A stretch of DNA of 64,000 nucleotides, from contig JSZA02000004.1 of NCBI GenBank assembly GCA_000785145.2, positions 40,070-104,069 of the forward strand, in the 5' to 3' direction. This DNA comes from Candidatus Thiomargarita nelsonii. Lineage in GTDB: Bacteria; Pseudomonadota; Gammaproteobacteria; Beggiatoales; Beggiatoaceae. Of this stretch, positions 1 through 7,813 are shown piece after piece (within the stretch, counting starts at the first letter, position 1; the number at the start of each line of letters is the position of its first letter). The notes beneath the pieces are model-generated. The model was given only the letters and a program-made list of their open reading frames with translations. It was not told the DNA's origin and did not search any database. The position numbers and the translations under genes were made by a program.

Positions 1-2
1 TA

Positions 3-341
3 CTAGAAATTATGTTATTGAAACGTCCGGGATATATTCCAATGCTCGACTCTGTCCAAGAGGCGTTTGAAGATATTGAGGCACATCTGATCGGTATGGG
101 CAATGGGCTCCTGACTAGTTTGGAAAATACATTGGAACAGTTTTCTCCCAGAGAGATAGAAAGGCTTGTGGAACAAGAACATAAGAACAAATGGTTTAAC
201 GCAGATAGTCAGAAGTGGAAAACTTATGTTAAACATTATGATGAACTGGACCTCAACGATTTGTTGAGTGATGAATTGGCCCAAGCTTATGAAGATCAAA
301 TACATCGTTTGCATTTGAAAAATCAGCAGCGTGGGCATTAA
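3..341 (+). CDS. tagH: TagH C-terminal end (T6SS FHA-domain protein), 5' truncated by window edge
   Basis: The frame is open from the first bases of the window, with no stop before the internal ATG at 12, so this is the 3' end of a longer gene. The visible 112 residues are acidic and helical (segments such as TLEQFSPREIERLV and DELAQAYEDQIHRL) and resemble the conserved C-terminal region of TagH/VasC-type proteins. In those, an N-terminal FHA domain binds phosphothreonine on T6SS components. The FHA domain itself would lie upstream and is not seen. Position directly before tssJ and tssK fits the usual tagH-tssJ-tssK order. The assignment rests on context plus weak similarity of the tail. Confidence 0.6.
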   Translation, partial: LEIMLLKRPGYIPMLDSVQEAFEDIEAHLIGMGNGLLTSLENTLEQFSPREIERLVEQEHKNKWFNADSQKWKTYVKHYDELDLNDLLSDELAQAYEDQIHRLHLKNQQRGH

Positions 342-360
342 TGCAGATGGTGAAAAAAAT

Positions 361-942
361 ATGTTGCATTTATATAATGGCTTAATGGCTTTATTACTCA
401 TGGTGTTTATGACGGGCTGTTCACAGTTCGCTATGGATTTACCAATGCTGGGTATCAAAATTGGAGATAAGGAAGAAGCGCCCCCAGTCGAAACAGAGCC
501 GGAAGTGACAAGGCTTGATGCCGCTTTTACCGCATCTCCCAAATTAAATCAGTCCCGCAGTGGTCGTGCGTCACCGTTGAAGGTTCGTCTTTATGAGTTA
601 AAATCGTTTAGAACCTTTAAAAAAGTTGATTTTGATTCATTATATGAAGATGATAAGGCTACACTCGGTGCCGATTTATTAGAGCAGGATGAGTTGCAAT
701 TTAAGCCCAACGAGGCACGTCATTATACCCGTGAATTGCAGACAGAGACACGTTATATTGGGCTCATAGCTGCCTATCGTGACATTGATAACGCCCGTTG
801 GCGTGCCATATTAAAGATCAAACCTCTTGAAACAAGGCGTATCGTTGTGCATCTGGAAGCCAAGGGTATTCGGCTCAAAAACTTGAAAGATGATGGGATT
901 TCTAACGACCCCTCCAATCATAAATCTAAAAACTTGCGATAA
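361..942 (+). CDS. tssJ: TssJ, T6SS outer-membrane lipoprotein
   Basis: TssJ anchors the TssJLM membrane complex of the type VI secretion system to the outer membrane and contacts TssM in the periplasm. The ATG at 361 is chosen over the GTG at 331 because it places a clean lipoprotein signal at the N terminus: hydrophobic LMALLLMVFM followed by the lipobox MTGC, Cys at about residue 17. The mature part contains the beta-rich region typical of the family (SPLKVRLYELKSF, LLEQDELQFKPNEARHYT, RIVVHLEAKG). It lies 19 bp after tagH and 16 bp before tssK, so probably in the same operon. The C-terminal tail (SNDPSNHKSKNLR) is polar and likely disordered. Confidence 0.85.
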   Translation: MLHLYNGLMALLLMVFMTGCSQFAMDLPMLGIKIGDKEEAPPVETEPEVTRLDAAFTASPKLNQSRSGRASPLKVRLYELKSFRTFKKVDFDSLYEDDKATLGADLLEQDELQFKPNEARHYTRELQTETRYIGLIAAYRDIDNARWRAILKIKPLETRRIVVHLEAKGIRLKNLKDDGISNDPSNHKSKNLR

Positions 943-958
943 CTTCGTGTAAATCAAT

Positions 959-2320
959 ATGTCTAACAAAGTCATTTGGTCAGAAGGGCTGTTTATTCGT
1001 CCACAGCACTTTCAACAACAAGACCAGTATTTTGAAAATTTGATCCAGTCTCATTGGAATGGTCCATACGCCTGGGGCATTCAGTCGGTTAAATTTGACC
1101 AAGAAATTTTCTCTTTGGGCAAGTTTGCCTTGCTTGAATGTCGTGCCGTGTTACCAGATGGCACGACGATCAATATACCTGAAGATGTCCCACCGCCTCC
1201 CGCCATAGAGATTGATGAGGATTTAAAAAATGAAACCCTCTTTTTGGCGTTGCCGCTTAAGCGTCAGGGTGTCGCGGATATTGTGGAAAAAGACAATGTC
1301 ACTGATCATTTAGCTCGCTATGTTATAGAAGAATGTGAATTTGGAGATAGCAATGCCTGTTCACAAAGTCGTGTGAAATTGAATATTGGTCAATTGCGCT
1401 TGCGTTTTATTTTGGAGCATGAGACGCGAGGAGAATATGCCTGTTTAGCACTTGCCCATATCAAAGAAGTCAGAACGGCTCAGGTGTTGCTTGATGAAGA
1501 TTTTATCCCACCGAATCTAAATTGTCATGCGGTGCCAAAATTAAGTGGCTATATTAAAGAGTTGCTTGGATTATTGCGTTTTCGAGGCGAAGCCCTCGCA
1601 TTGCGTGCCACCGAAACAGGGCGTGGACTGGCAGAAATCAGTGATTTTATGTTATTACAAACGGTCAACCGTTTTGAGTCTTTAATCCTGCACTTGACGG
1701 AAATCTCTGGTCTCCATCCAGAAAGTTTTTACCGCGAAATTTTGCAAATGGCGGGTGAATTTGCTACTTTTACCCATGACAATAAACGGCCTCTCCAATT
1801 TCCACCCTATATTCACGAAGATTTACAAGCCACTTTTAAACCCGTCATGGATGATTTGCGGAAAGCTTTAAGTTTAGAGATCGACCAAAATGTTTTTGCT
1901 ATACCCTTGGAATATCGTGGACCAGGGCGTGGTGTGGGTCGTTATGTGGCACCGATGACTGAAACTATCGGTGAAATCAATTTGCGTGAGTTGCTCAGTC
2001 AAGCCCATTTTGTGCTTGCTGTTAATGCACAAGTCGCTAATGAAGTTTTACATAACGAATTTCCAAAACAAGTGAAGATTGGGGCTGTTGAAAAAATTGA
2101 TCGTATGATCAAGTTAAATTTGCCTGGGGTTCGAGTTCAAGTGACACGCGCTGTACCCCGTCAAATTCCCATTCATAGCGGTTTTACCTATTTTGATTTA
2201 GACCAAAAAAGTGATTATTGGAAAGATATGTCCAATTCGGGTGGTTTTGCGATTCATATTGGTGATAAATTTCAGGATGTTGAATTGGAACTTTGGGCTA
2301 TTAAGGGACAACAACAATAA
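959..2320 (+). CDS. tssK: TssK, T6SS baseplate protein
   Basis: TssK links the cytoplasmic baseplate to the TssJLM membrane complex. The protein begins with the family hallmark (VIWSEGLFIRPQHFQQQDQY), is 453 residues long as expected, and carries the conserved middle block (GRGLAEISDFMLLQTVNR) and the C-terminal receptor-binding region (IPIHSGFTYFDLD, SGGFAIHIGDKF). It is intact. The next T6SS gene, tssL, is about 4.2 kb downstream because of inserted elements, so tssK may now be the last gene of the upstream transcript. Confidence 0.95.
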   Translation: MSNKVIWSEGLFIRPQHFQQQDQYFENLIQSHWNGPYAWGIQSVKFDQEIFSLGKFALLECRAVLPDGTTINIPEDVPPPPAIEIDEDLKNETLFLALPLKRQGVADIVEKDNVTDHLARYVIEECEFGDSNACSQSRVKLNIGQLRLRFILEHETRGEYACLALAHIKEVRTAQVLLDEDFIPPNLNCHAVPKLSGYIKELLGLLRFRGEALALRATETGRGLAEISDFMLLQTVNRFESLILHLTEISGLHPESFYREILQMAGEFATFTHDNKRPLQFPPYIHEDLQATFKPVMDDLRKALSLEIDQNVFAIPLEYRGPGRGVGRYVAPMTETIGEINLRELLSQAHFVLAVNAQVANEVLHNEFPKQVKIGAVEKIDRMIKLNLPGVRVQVTRAVPRQIPIHSGFTYFDLDQKSDYWKDMSNSGGFAIHIGDKFQDVELELWAIKGQQQ

Positions 2321-2349
2321 AAGACTGATTGCGAATTCTCCTATTTCAA

Positions 2350-2495
2350 TAGACTTGTCCCTTTTTAAAAGTTACCATCATGTAGGGTGGATTAAGCGAT
2401 AGCGTATCCACCGATATTTACATAATAATCAGGTGGATACGCTATCGCTTAATCCACCCTACTTATAGACTTTAAGTTATTTAGGGACAAGTCTA
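2350..2495. repeat. Nested inverted-repeat element (MITE-like), GTAGGGTGGATTAAGCG type
   Basis: Outer inverted repeat TAGACTTGTCCCT at 2350-2362 and its complement at 2483-2495. Inside is a long hairpin (2382-2462) built from GTAGGGTGGATTAAGCGATAG and its complement. The same core recurs at 42941-42970 and about 61311-61335. There is no coding capacity, so it looks like a non-autonomous element. Confidence 0.75.
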
Positions 2496-2539
2496 ATACA
2501 ATTACATGAAGCTGATATTGTGTTTTATAGTCTAAAATA

Positions 2540-4133
2540 ATATCTACATTTATTGACATGTAGATATCATAAGTGTATCTTGCGTAATTGCTACGGATGT
2601 TCTAGAATTTAATTTCGCAACTGAATATATTCAAAACGGTGCAGAAAATGCACTATCGAGGTGCTAATTGAGGACATTGAAAATAAAGATTAGAGGCTTG
2701 AAAAAGCCTCAATTTGAGCGACTTCGTGACCTCACCTACCATGCCAAAAACCTCTACAACCAAGCTTTGTGGACATTACGAGAGGCTTTTGAGGCAACCG
2801 GGCGATATTTTTCTTATCCCCAAATGGACAAGGCTATGAAACAAGTCACCAATCTTGAGGGTGAGATCAACTATCGCTTACTGAAAAGCGCGGTAGCTCA
2901 ACAAACTTTACGGCGACTTGATAAAAATTTCAAGTCATTCTTTATGTGTCACCATAATTTCAAAAAACAACCCGGTAAGTACAAAGGAAAACCCAGGCCA
3001 CCCAAGTATAAACAAGGTAAGCATGACAACCTAATTTACAATACTTGTGCGTTTCAAGTAAAAGGAAGATTTGTTGTTGAAAAAGGCCCTGAAATCATTT
3101 TGCCAAATGGAAAAACATGGAGAGCGGGTGAATTTATTCGATATGAGCAAGTTGTCGTGTTGGAAAAGGGGTTGGAGATACAAGTCCCCAAACCATTGTG
3201 GAACAGGGAAATAAAACAGGTGGAAATTATCCCCAAACCTAATAGCTTCCATGCGGTTTTCGTTTATGAAGAAAACCCTGCTGACTTCAAACAGGTAAGT
3301 CAAAGTGAGCAGGTTATGTCTATTGACCTGGGTCTGAATAACCTGGCTACTTGCGTTACCAACGGCGTTGTTGAGGCTTTTATTATTGATGGTCGGAGGC
3401 TGAAGTCAGTGAATGCCTACTACAATAAGCGCGTGGCAAAAATGCAATCCAAACTATCAAAAAGGGGGAAAAAATGGTCACGTAAGCTTCAAAGCCTCAC
3501 CAATTGGCGTAACGCCGCTGTGAATGACTATATGCACAGAGCAACCTCTTATGTTGTAAAAACTTGCGTTGAACATGGTATATCTAAAGTTGTTGTCGGC
3601 GATGTTGTTAAGTCACTAAACCATATAAACTTAGGCAAGAAAACCAATCAAAACTTTGTTAATTTATCTCTAGGCCAGTTTGTAGAAAAATTAGGTTACA
3701 AACTTGGGTCACACGGCATAGAACTGGTGGTGGCAGACGAGAGCTATACGAGCAAAGCTAGTTTTGTAGATGGTGACAAAATGCCTAAGCGATACAACCC
3801 AAAAACCAAGCAGAAACGTACATTTAGCGGTAAAAGAATTAAACGCGGACTTTATGAATCCAGCGATGAAACACTATTGAACGCCGACGCTAACGGCGCG
3901 TACAACATCTTGCGAAAGACTGACTCTGACTTTTCCTTTTCTAAACTGGCTGAAAAAGTTGGTGCAAGGATCAAAAAATGGCTTCACCCAACCAAACGAG
4001 TTCGTTTTTGGTTAAAAAAGAAGAGCGATCCTGAACAAAAAAGTAACCCTAAGCTCCGGCAAGGGGATAAAGGGCTGATTCTCCCTAGTCCACAATGTTT
4101 TCATTCCCACATTTTATGTGTACATGTAGATAT
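2540..4133 (+). mobile_element. IS200/IS605-type element carrying only tnpB
   Basis: A perfect 10-bp inverted repeat (2540-2549 and 2558-2567), typical in form of the subterminal hairpins of IS605-family ends, lies upstream of tnpB. The 12-mer ACATGTAGATAT inside it (2556-2567) recurs just beyond tnpB (4122-4133). No tnpA Y1 transposase gene is present, so this would be a TnpB-only (IS1341-like) derivative needing help from elsewhere. The boundaries are inferred from these repeats and are uncertain. Confidence 0.45.
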
Positions 4134-4143
4134 TTGTCGATGA
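2668..4143 (+). CDS. tnpB: TnpB, RNA-guided nuclease of IS605-type elements
   Basis: TnpB proteins are RNA-guided DNA nucleases using an omegaRNA made from the element's 3' end. This 491-residue protein has the N-terminal helical region, then a RuvC fold with the three acidic positions in recognisable motifs: SIDLGLNNLAT (Asp about 219), VVADESYTSKASF (Glu about 357) and NADANGAYNI (Asp about 407). No Cys4 zinc finger is visible between the second and third motifs; the TSKASF...FSGKRIKRGLY form is a known zinc-finger-less variant. The TTG start is supported by GAGGTG just upstream (2659-2664). About 80 residues follow the last motif and probably overlap the omegaRNA. The reading frame is uninterrupted, so it may be active. 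Confidence 0.9.
   Translation: MRTLKIKIRGLKKPQFERLRDLTYHAKNLYNQALWTLREAFEATGRYFSYPQMDKAMKQVTNLEGEINYRLLKSAVAQQTLRRLDKNFKSFFMCHHNFKKQPGKYKGKPRPPKYKQGKHDNLIYNTCAFQVKGRFVVEKGPEIILPNGKTWRAGEFIRYEQVVVLEKGLEIQVPKPLWNREIKQVEIIPKPNSFHAVFVYEENPADFKQVSQSEQVMSIDLGLNNLATCVTNGVVEAFIIDGRRLKSVNAYYNKRVAKMQSKLSKRGKKWSRKLQSLTNWRNAAVNDYMHRATSYVVKTCVEHGISKVVVGDVVKSLNHINLGKKTNQNFVNLSLGQFVEKLGYKLGSHGIELVVADESYTSKASFVDGDKMPKRYNPKTKQKRTFSGKRIKRGLYESSDETLLNADANGAYNILRKTDSDFSFSKLAEKVGARIKKWLHPTKRVRFWLKKKSDPEQKSNPKLRQGDKGLILPSPQCFHSHILCVHVDICR
3960..4121 (+). ncRNA. Possible TnpB omegaRNA (right-end RNA)
   Basis: In IS605-type elements the omegaRNA scaffold overlaps the 3' end of tnpB and ends at the element's right end, with the guide taken from the flanking DNA. 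The last approximately 160 bases of this ORF fall after the final catalytic motif and encode low-complexity basic sequence. This is location-based inference; no structure was computed. Confidence 0.3.
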
Positions 4144-4308
4144 AATTGTTATCTAGACTCATTCAGTTTGTAGAGTTTCAACCGCGCCTAATTATCGCAC
4201 TGCAAAAACAGTTTCCACAAAATGATGATTGGGAATATATGCGCAGCGAAACCCAAGGCGGGAAGTTTATTTGTTGTCAACGAAAATTGGACATTTCAAC
4301 GTCATGGT

Positions 4309-4352
4309 TCAGAGGCAAACGTTTTCGCTACCGCGAAAACGTTTGCCTCTGA
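4309..4352. repeat. Perfect 20-bp stem hairpin inserted in a coding frame
   Basis: TCAGAGGCAAACGTTTTCGC, loop TACC, then the exact complement. The same TCAGAGG/GCCTC style of hairpin occurs at 4727-4770 and (as CGAGGCAAAAG) at 48857-48901, so this is a repeated element family. Confidence 0.8.
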
Positions 4353-4611
4353 AGGAGTTTGTTTTACGGGGCAATCCAGTGGAAAAGTGATTGATGTACA
4401 TACTTTTCTTAATAAATACCCGAAAGCATTTGATGCGTGGCGGCTTCAGCAATATTTTGAATCGCTTGAGATGATTACTGTTCGATGTGGTGTAAATATA
4501 TACCATATTTCGGAGGAAAATGGTATAGAAAAATATTTGAAGGATTTGTTATCGCGTCATTTGATTAGTATTGTATCTCATCAACCACTTTTATACCGTT
4601 TAAGTCAACAA

Positions 4612-4642
4612 CCCCTAAGCCCTTCGGGACTTAGGGGCTTTT
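4612..4642 (+). terminator. Strong Rho-independent terminator
   Basis: CCCCTAAG stem with a CTTCGG tetraloop core and CTTAGGGG return, followed by TTTT. It ends the broken gene upstream and precedes the IscB element. Confidence 0.75.
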
Positions 4643-4645
4643 CAT

Positions 4646-4917
4646 CTTAGGATTTGAAGCCCAGTTGACCAGGTTAAGTGTTCAATCACTCTGTTAGGGA
4701 CGAATATTATAGGCACTCCGTGATGCTTCAGAGGAAAAAGTTTTTGCGCGCAAAAACATTTTCCTCTGAAACCAGTTGCGGACTCTGCGGCAAATCATTA
4801 AACAGGCATAAGGGTTTAAAGCCAGTGTGATTTGTTTAGGTAGCTTGCTACTTATAAACCGTTCTATAACCTTACCGAGGTGAATTTAACCCGCGAAAGC
4901 GGAGAGAGGTAACTCAT
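4646..4917 (+). ncRNA. Probable IscB omegaRNA (HEARO-type RNA) upstream of iscB
   Basis: IscB nucleases use an omegaRNA encoded directly upstream of the ORF (the HEARO RNA family). The roughly 270 bases before this iscB are non-coding and rich in paired segments, for example AGCCCAGTTGACCAGG, GGCACTCCGTGATGC, and CCCGCGAAAGCGGAGAGAGG close to the start codon, in the arrangement expected of HEARO RNAs. The guide would be at the 5' end. A 22-bp stem hairpin (4727-4770) sits inside; it may be native or an insertion. No structure prediction was run. Confidence 0.55.
4727..4770. repeat. 22-bp stem hairpin within the putative omegaRNA
   Basis: TTCAGAGGAAAAAGTTTTTGCG is followed directly by its complement with one mismatch. 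It has the same outer bases (TCAGAGG) as the hairpin at 4309-4352. Confidence 0.7.
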
Positions 4918-5485
4918 TTATGCAAAAAGTATTTGTTTTAGATTGTGAGAAAAAACCATTGATGCCTTGCCATCCGGCAAGGGCACGGGAATTGCTAAAC
5001 AAAGGCCGTGCGGCTGTTTACAAACACTACCCATTCACCATTATCATGAAAGATAGAGTTGGTGGCGATGTGCAACCCGTTGAATTAAAGTTTGACCCTG
5101 GCAGCAAAACCACAGGCATTGCTCTTGTTGGGCATTTTGAGCGTGGCTTGGAGATCGTTTTTGGTGCCAATTTAAACCATCGGGGACAGAAAATTAAAAA
5201 AGATTTGGAAAGCCGTCGAGCCAATAGGCGGGCCAGACGTCACCGCAAAACGCGCTACCGTCCAGCTCGGTTTAATAACCGATGTCGTCCAAAAGGCTGG
5301 TTACCACCGTCTTTAATGTCTCGTGTGTTTAATGTCGAAACTTGGGCTAAACGCCTACAAAGGTTGATTCCCATTACCAACATTGCTGTTGAGACGGTCA
5401 GTTTTGACACGCAAAAGATGCAAAATCCTGACGTCTCTGGTGTGGAATACCAACAAGGCGTATTGGCTGGTTACGAGGTGCGCGA

Positions 5486-5512
5486 AACGAAGTAACGGAG
5501 CTTGCGACGTTC
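5486..5512 (+). repeat. Micro-insertion element, 27 bp (copy 1)
   Basis: Starts AACGAAGTAACGGA, ends GACGTTC. Excision exactly restores GTG CGC GAA TAC TTG (Val-Arg-Glu-Tyr-Leu), the conserved IscB sequence. In place it brings a TAA stop. Flanks are GA before and A after. Confidence 0.85.
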
Positions 5513-6149
5513 ATACTTGCTAGAAAAATGGGGGCGGCAATGTACCTACTGTGGTGCTAAAAACGTGCCTTTAGAGATTGAACATATTAAACCTAAAAGC
5601 AAAGGTGGTAGTAATCGCGTGTCTAATTTGACGATTGCTTGTCGAAAATGCAACGAAAAGAAAGGCAACCGATCAATTGAAGATTTTTTAAAGCGTAAAC
5701 CTTTTGTCCTTAAAAGGATAAAAGCGCAAACAAAAAAATCCTTAAAGGATACAGCGGCTGTCAATGCCACACGCTATGCGATTGGTAATGCCTTAAAAAC
5801 GTTTGATTTGCATGTTACCTGTTGGAGTGGTGGGCGAACAAAGTTTAACCGCACTCAACAGAAGTATCCAAAAGACCATTGGATTGATGCGGCGTGTGTG
5901 GGCGAAACGGGTGCGAATGTTTTTATTCCAAAAACTTTAAAACCATTAACCATTACAGCCGTTGGACATGGCTCACGACAGATGTGTCGGGTTGATCAAT
6001 ACGGATTTCCAAGAACAACTGCTAAAAAACAGAAAGTAGTCAAGGGGTTTCAAACCGGAGATATCGTCAAAGCCGTTGTTACTAAAGGCAAAAAAATAGG
6101 TACTTACATCGGACGAGTTGCTGTTAGAACGAGCGGTTTTTTCAATATT

Positions 6150-6169
6150 GAACGTTTCGTTACTTCGTT
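6150..6169 (-). repeat. Micro-insertion element, 20 bp (copy 2)
   Basis: On the minus strand it reads AACGAAGTAACGAAACGTTC, with the same ends as copy 1 but a shorter middle. Excision joins TTC AAT ATT to TCT ACG AAA AAT and restores the IscB C-terminal frame. Confidence 0.85.
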
Positions 6170-6256
6170 TCTACGAAAAATGGGACAACGCAGGGGATTA
6201 GTTGGAAATATTGCCAACGACTACAAAGCGTTGATGGTTACAGTTATTTGACTTAA

Positions 6257-6437
6257 GGAGGATCGGCAATTCCTCCCTTTCGCTGCCGACTCAGGGGTTT
6301 CCTTGCCGATATTTTTATGAAGAAATGTGAATGAAGTTTTACAGGTGTCACAGAGGTGTGAATCATGTGGAAAGATAGCATTGTAGAAGAAATATATCGG
6401 AATGAATATGCCAAGAAATAAAAAAAAAATGGCAAGC
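6257..6437 (+). other. Gap after iscB with an 18-codon ORF (6365-6421)
   Basis: The stretch holds no recognisable gene. A tiny ORF from ATG 6365 encodes about 18 residues (MWKDSIVEEIYRNEYAKK) with no obvious ribosome site. It resembles the start of short proteins common in such genomes but looks truncated by the terminator that follows. It may mark the right junction of the IscB insertion. Confidence 0.25.
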
Positions 6438-6472
6438 AAAAAATCCTATTTCTTCAAGAAATAGGATTTTTA
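6438..6472. terminator. Repeated terminator hairpin (AAATCCTATTTCTT family)
   Basis: Stem AAAATCCTATTTCTT / AAGAAATAGGATTTT with a T-run. The same hairpin stands at 14484-14518, 27103-27138, 41536-41573 and, interrupted, at 49115-49191. The A-rich 5' side allows it to act in both directions. Confidence 0.8.
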
Positions 6473-6511
6473 GGTTTTTTTAATTTACAATAAAAGAGGC
6501 TACATACATTT

Positions 6512-7810
6512 ATGCCTAACGATGATCGAACAGTCATTAGACCTAGACGACCCATGCCTGGGGGAATAAGAGATCACACGCCGCCGCGTCACACGCCACC
6601 GCGTCACACGCCACCGCGTCACACGCCGCCGCGTCATACGCCGACAGAGCCGCCGATATCCTCTATCCCCCGATTGGATCCCAAGGGACTCAATCCCTTA
6701 GTCGAATCTGCGGAGACACTCTTATCATTGGGCTCTCAGCTCAGCACCCAAATGCATGATCCTGGGGTGGCTGCATTACGCGAGACTGTCGGTGCCGAGA
6801 TTAAGTCTTTTACCAGTACCGCCAAAAATCGGCGCATTGATACAAATATTGTGGACAAAGCCAGCTACGCTTTATGTAGTTTCCTTGATGAAGCGGTCAT
6901 GGAAACCCCGTGGGGGGGAGAAAGTTTTTGGACCGAAAAAAACTTACTCGTTGAATTTCATGGTGATGCCTGGGGCGGTGAAAGATTTTTTGAAATCCTG
7001 CAAGAAGCCCGCGATGATCCGTCGCGCTATATAGATCTACTAGAACTGATGTATCTTTGTTTAGCCTTTGGATTTGAAGGAACTTATAAATTGGTTAATC
7101 AACATGAAGTTGAGCGAATTCGTAAAGATTTATATGAACAAATCCGCAGACACCGTGGGGAAATAGAGCCGGCATTATCACCCCATTGGCAAGGGCACGA
7201 AAAACGGGGTGGCTTGACACGCCATATTCCGTTATGGCTCGTTGGAGTCGTGATGTTTGCCTTATTGGTCATCGCCTACTTTAGTTTTAAAAACAACATC
7301 ACGGAGATCAGCTTTCCGGTTTATGTTCAGTTGGAAAATATTCAGCCAAAGCTGATGATGGTGAATTTACCTCAAGTCTCTATCGGTCATAAACCACCAC
7401 CGCCACCACCGGAGCCAAAACCTTTTGATGGTGAATACAAGAGCTATATACTCAAGTTTGTGACCAGAGGCGATCGGCTCACTGACGCACATAAAGCGGT
7501 TTTGCAGAGATTTATTGATCGTGTGAACGCCAATAGCGATTACCACAATATTGGTGTAGATATTTTGGGTCGTGCCTCACCCATACCGGCAGGTGCAGAG
7601 GATTATAACCAGGGATTATCCGAAAGACGTGCCAAAAGTGTGCGTCGATACCTGAAAGATAGAGAAGAGCATAAATTACCGACGGTCAAAATCCTTTTGG
7701 TGAAAGGACTCGGTGCTTATAGAAATCCTTTGCAGCCGAAAAAGGGTGAAACCTTCAATGAAATTAACCAATCTGTACAAGTTTTGGTTGTTCGCCAAGA
7801 AAAGGATTAA
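6512..7810 (+). CDS. tssL: TssL (DotU/IcmH-like) with C-terminal OmpA-like domain
   Basis: TssL is an inner-membrane subunit of the TssJLM trans-envelope complex. After a basic N terminus comes a run of HTPPR repeats encoded by a 15-bp tandem repeat, then the cytoplasmic DotU domain (ETLLSLGSQL, SYALCSFLDEAVMETPWG, FFEILQEARDDP, LCLAFGFEGTYKL), one transmembrane helix (IPLWLVGVVMFALLVIAYF, about residues 242-260) and a periplasmic OmpA/peptidoglycan-binding-like domain (VDILGRASPIPAG, LSERRAKSVRRYL). It lies 3 bp before tssM. It is separated from tssK by inserted elements and probably needs its own promoter. Confidence 0.92.
   Translation: MPNDDRTVIRPRRPMPGGIRDHTPPRHTPPRHTPPRHTPPRHTPTEPPISSIPRLDPKGLNPLVESAETLLSLGSQLSTQMHDPGVAALRETVGAEIKSFTSTAKNRRIDTNIVDKASYALCSFLDEAVMETPWGGESFWTEKNLLVEFHGDAWGGERFFEILQEARDDPSRYIDLLELMYLCLAFGFEGTYKLVNQHEVERIRKDLYEQIRRHRGEIEPALSPHWQGHEKRGGLTRHIPLWLVGVVMFALLVIAYFSFKNNITEISFPVYVQLENIQPKLMMVNLPQVSIGHKPPPPPPEPKPFDGEYKSYILKFVTRGDRLTDAHKAVLQRFIDRVNANSDYHNIGVDILGRASPIPAGAEDYNQGLSERRAKSVRRYLKDREEHKLPTVKILLVKGLGAYRNPLQPKKGETFNEINQSVQVLVVRQEKD
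6575..6649 (+). repeat. 15-bp tandem repeat encoding HTPPR
   Basis: Four copies of CACACGCC(A/G)CCGCGT plus a diverged fifth, in frame within tssL. Copy number could vary by slippage and change the length of the proline-rich N-terminal tail. Confidence 0.9.
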
Positions 7811-7813
7811 AAC

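Larger units (their letters stand above)
4140..4650 (+). pseudogene. Broken gene, possibly DUF6896-like immunity protein
   Basis: Two overlapping frames read as one protein. From ATG 4140 comes a helical N-terminal part (KLLSRLIQFVEFQPRLIIAL). After a frameshift near 4260-4290 the second frame gives NENWTFQRHGSE, then GVCFTGQSSGKVIDVHTF and AFDAWRLQQYFES. The pattern (short helix pair, HGxG-x-C, G-x-ID, FDAWRL) is reminiscent of DUF6896-type proteins found as immunity proteins near toxins; this is recalled family similarity, not a search result. A 42-nt hairpin (about 4309-4352) is inserted in frame after HGS. Location inside a T6SS locus would suit an old effector-immunity pair. It is also possible that the family is wrong and this is simply an unknown remnant. 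Confidence 0.35.
4920..6256 (+). pseudogene. iscB: IscB RNA-guided nuclease, interrupted twice by micro-insertions
   Basis: IscB is the RuvC/HNH nuclease family ancestral to Cas9. The pieces in order are: PLMP domain (LDCEKKPLMPCHPARARELL), RuvC-I (KFDPGSKTTGIALVG), arginine-rich bridge helix (SRRANRRARRHRKTRYR), RuvC-II (NIAVETVSFDTQKM), HNH with [16 protein letters not shown] and CRKCN, RuvC-III ([10 protein letters not shown]), and the C-terminal RNA/target-interacting domain. A 27-bp insertion at 5486-5512 adds an in-frame TAA (5493-5495), and a 20-bp insertion at 6150-6169 shifts the frame. Removing both gives one open frame ending at TAA 6254-6256 with a normal IscB tail ([13 protein letters not shown]). 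All catalytic motifs survive, so inactivation looks recent. Confidence 0.9.
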
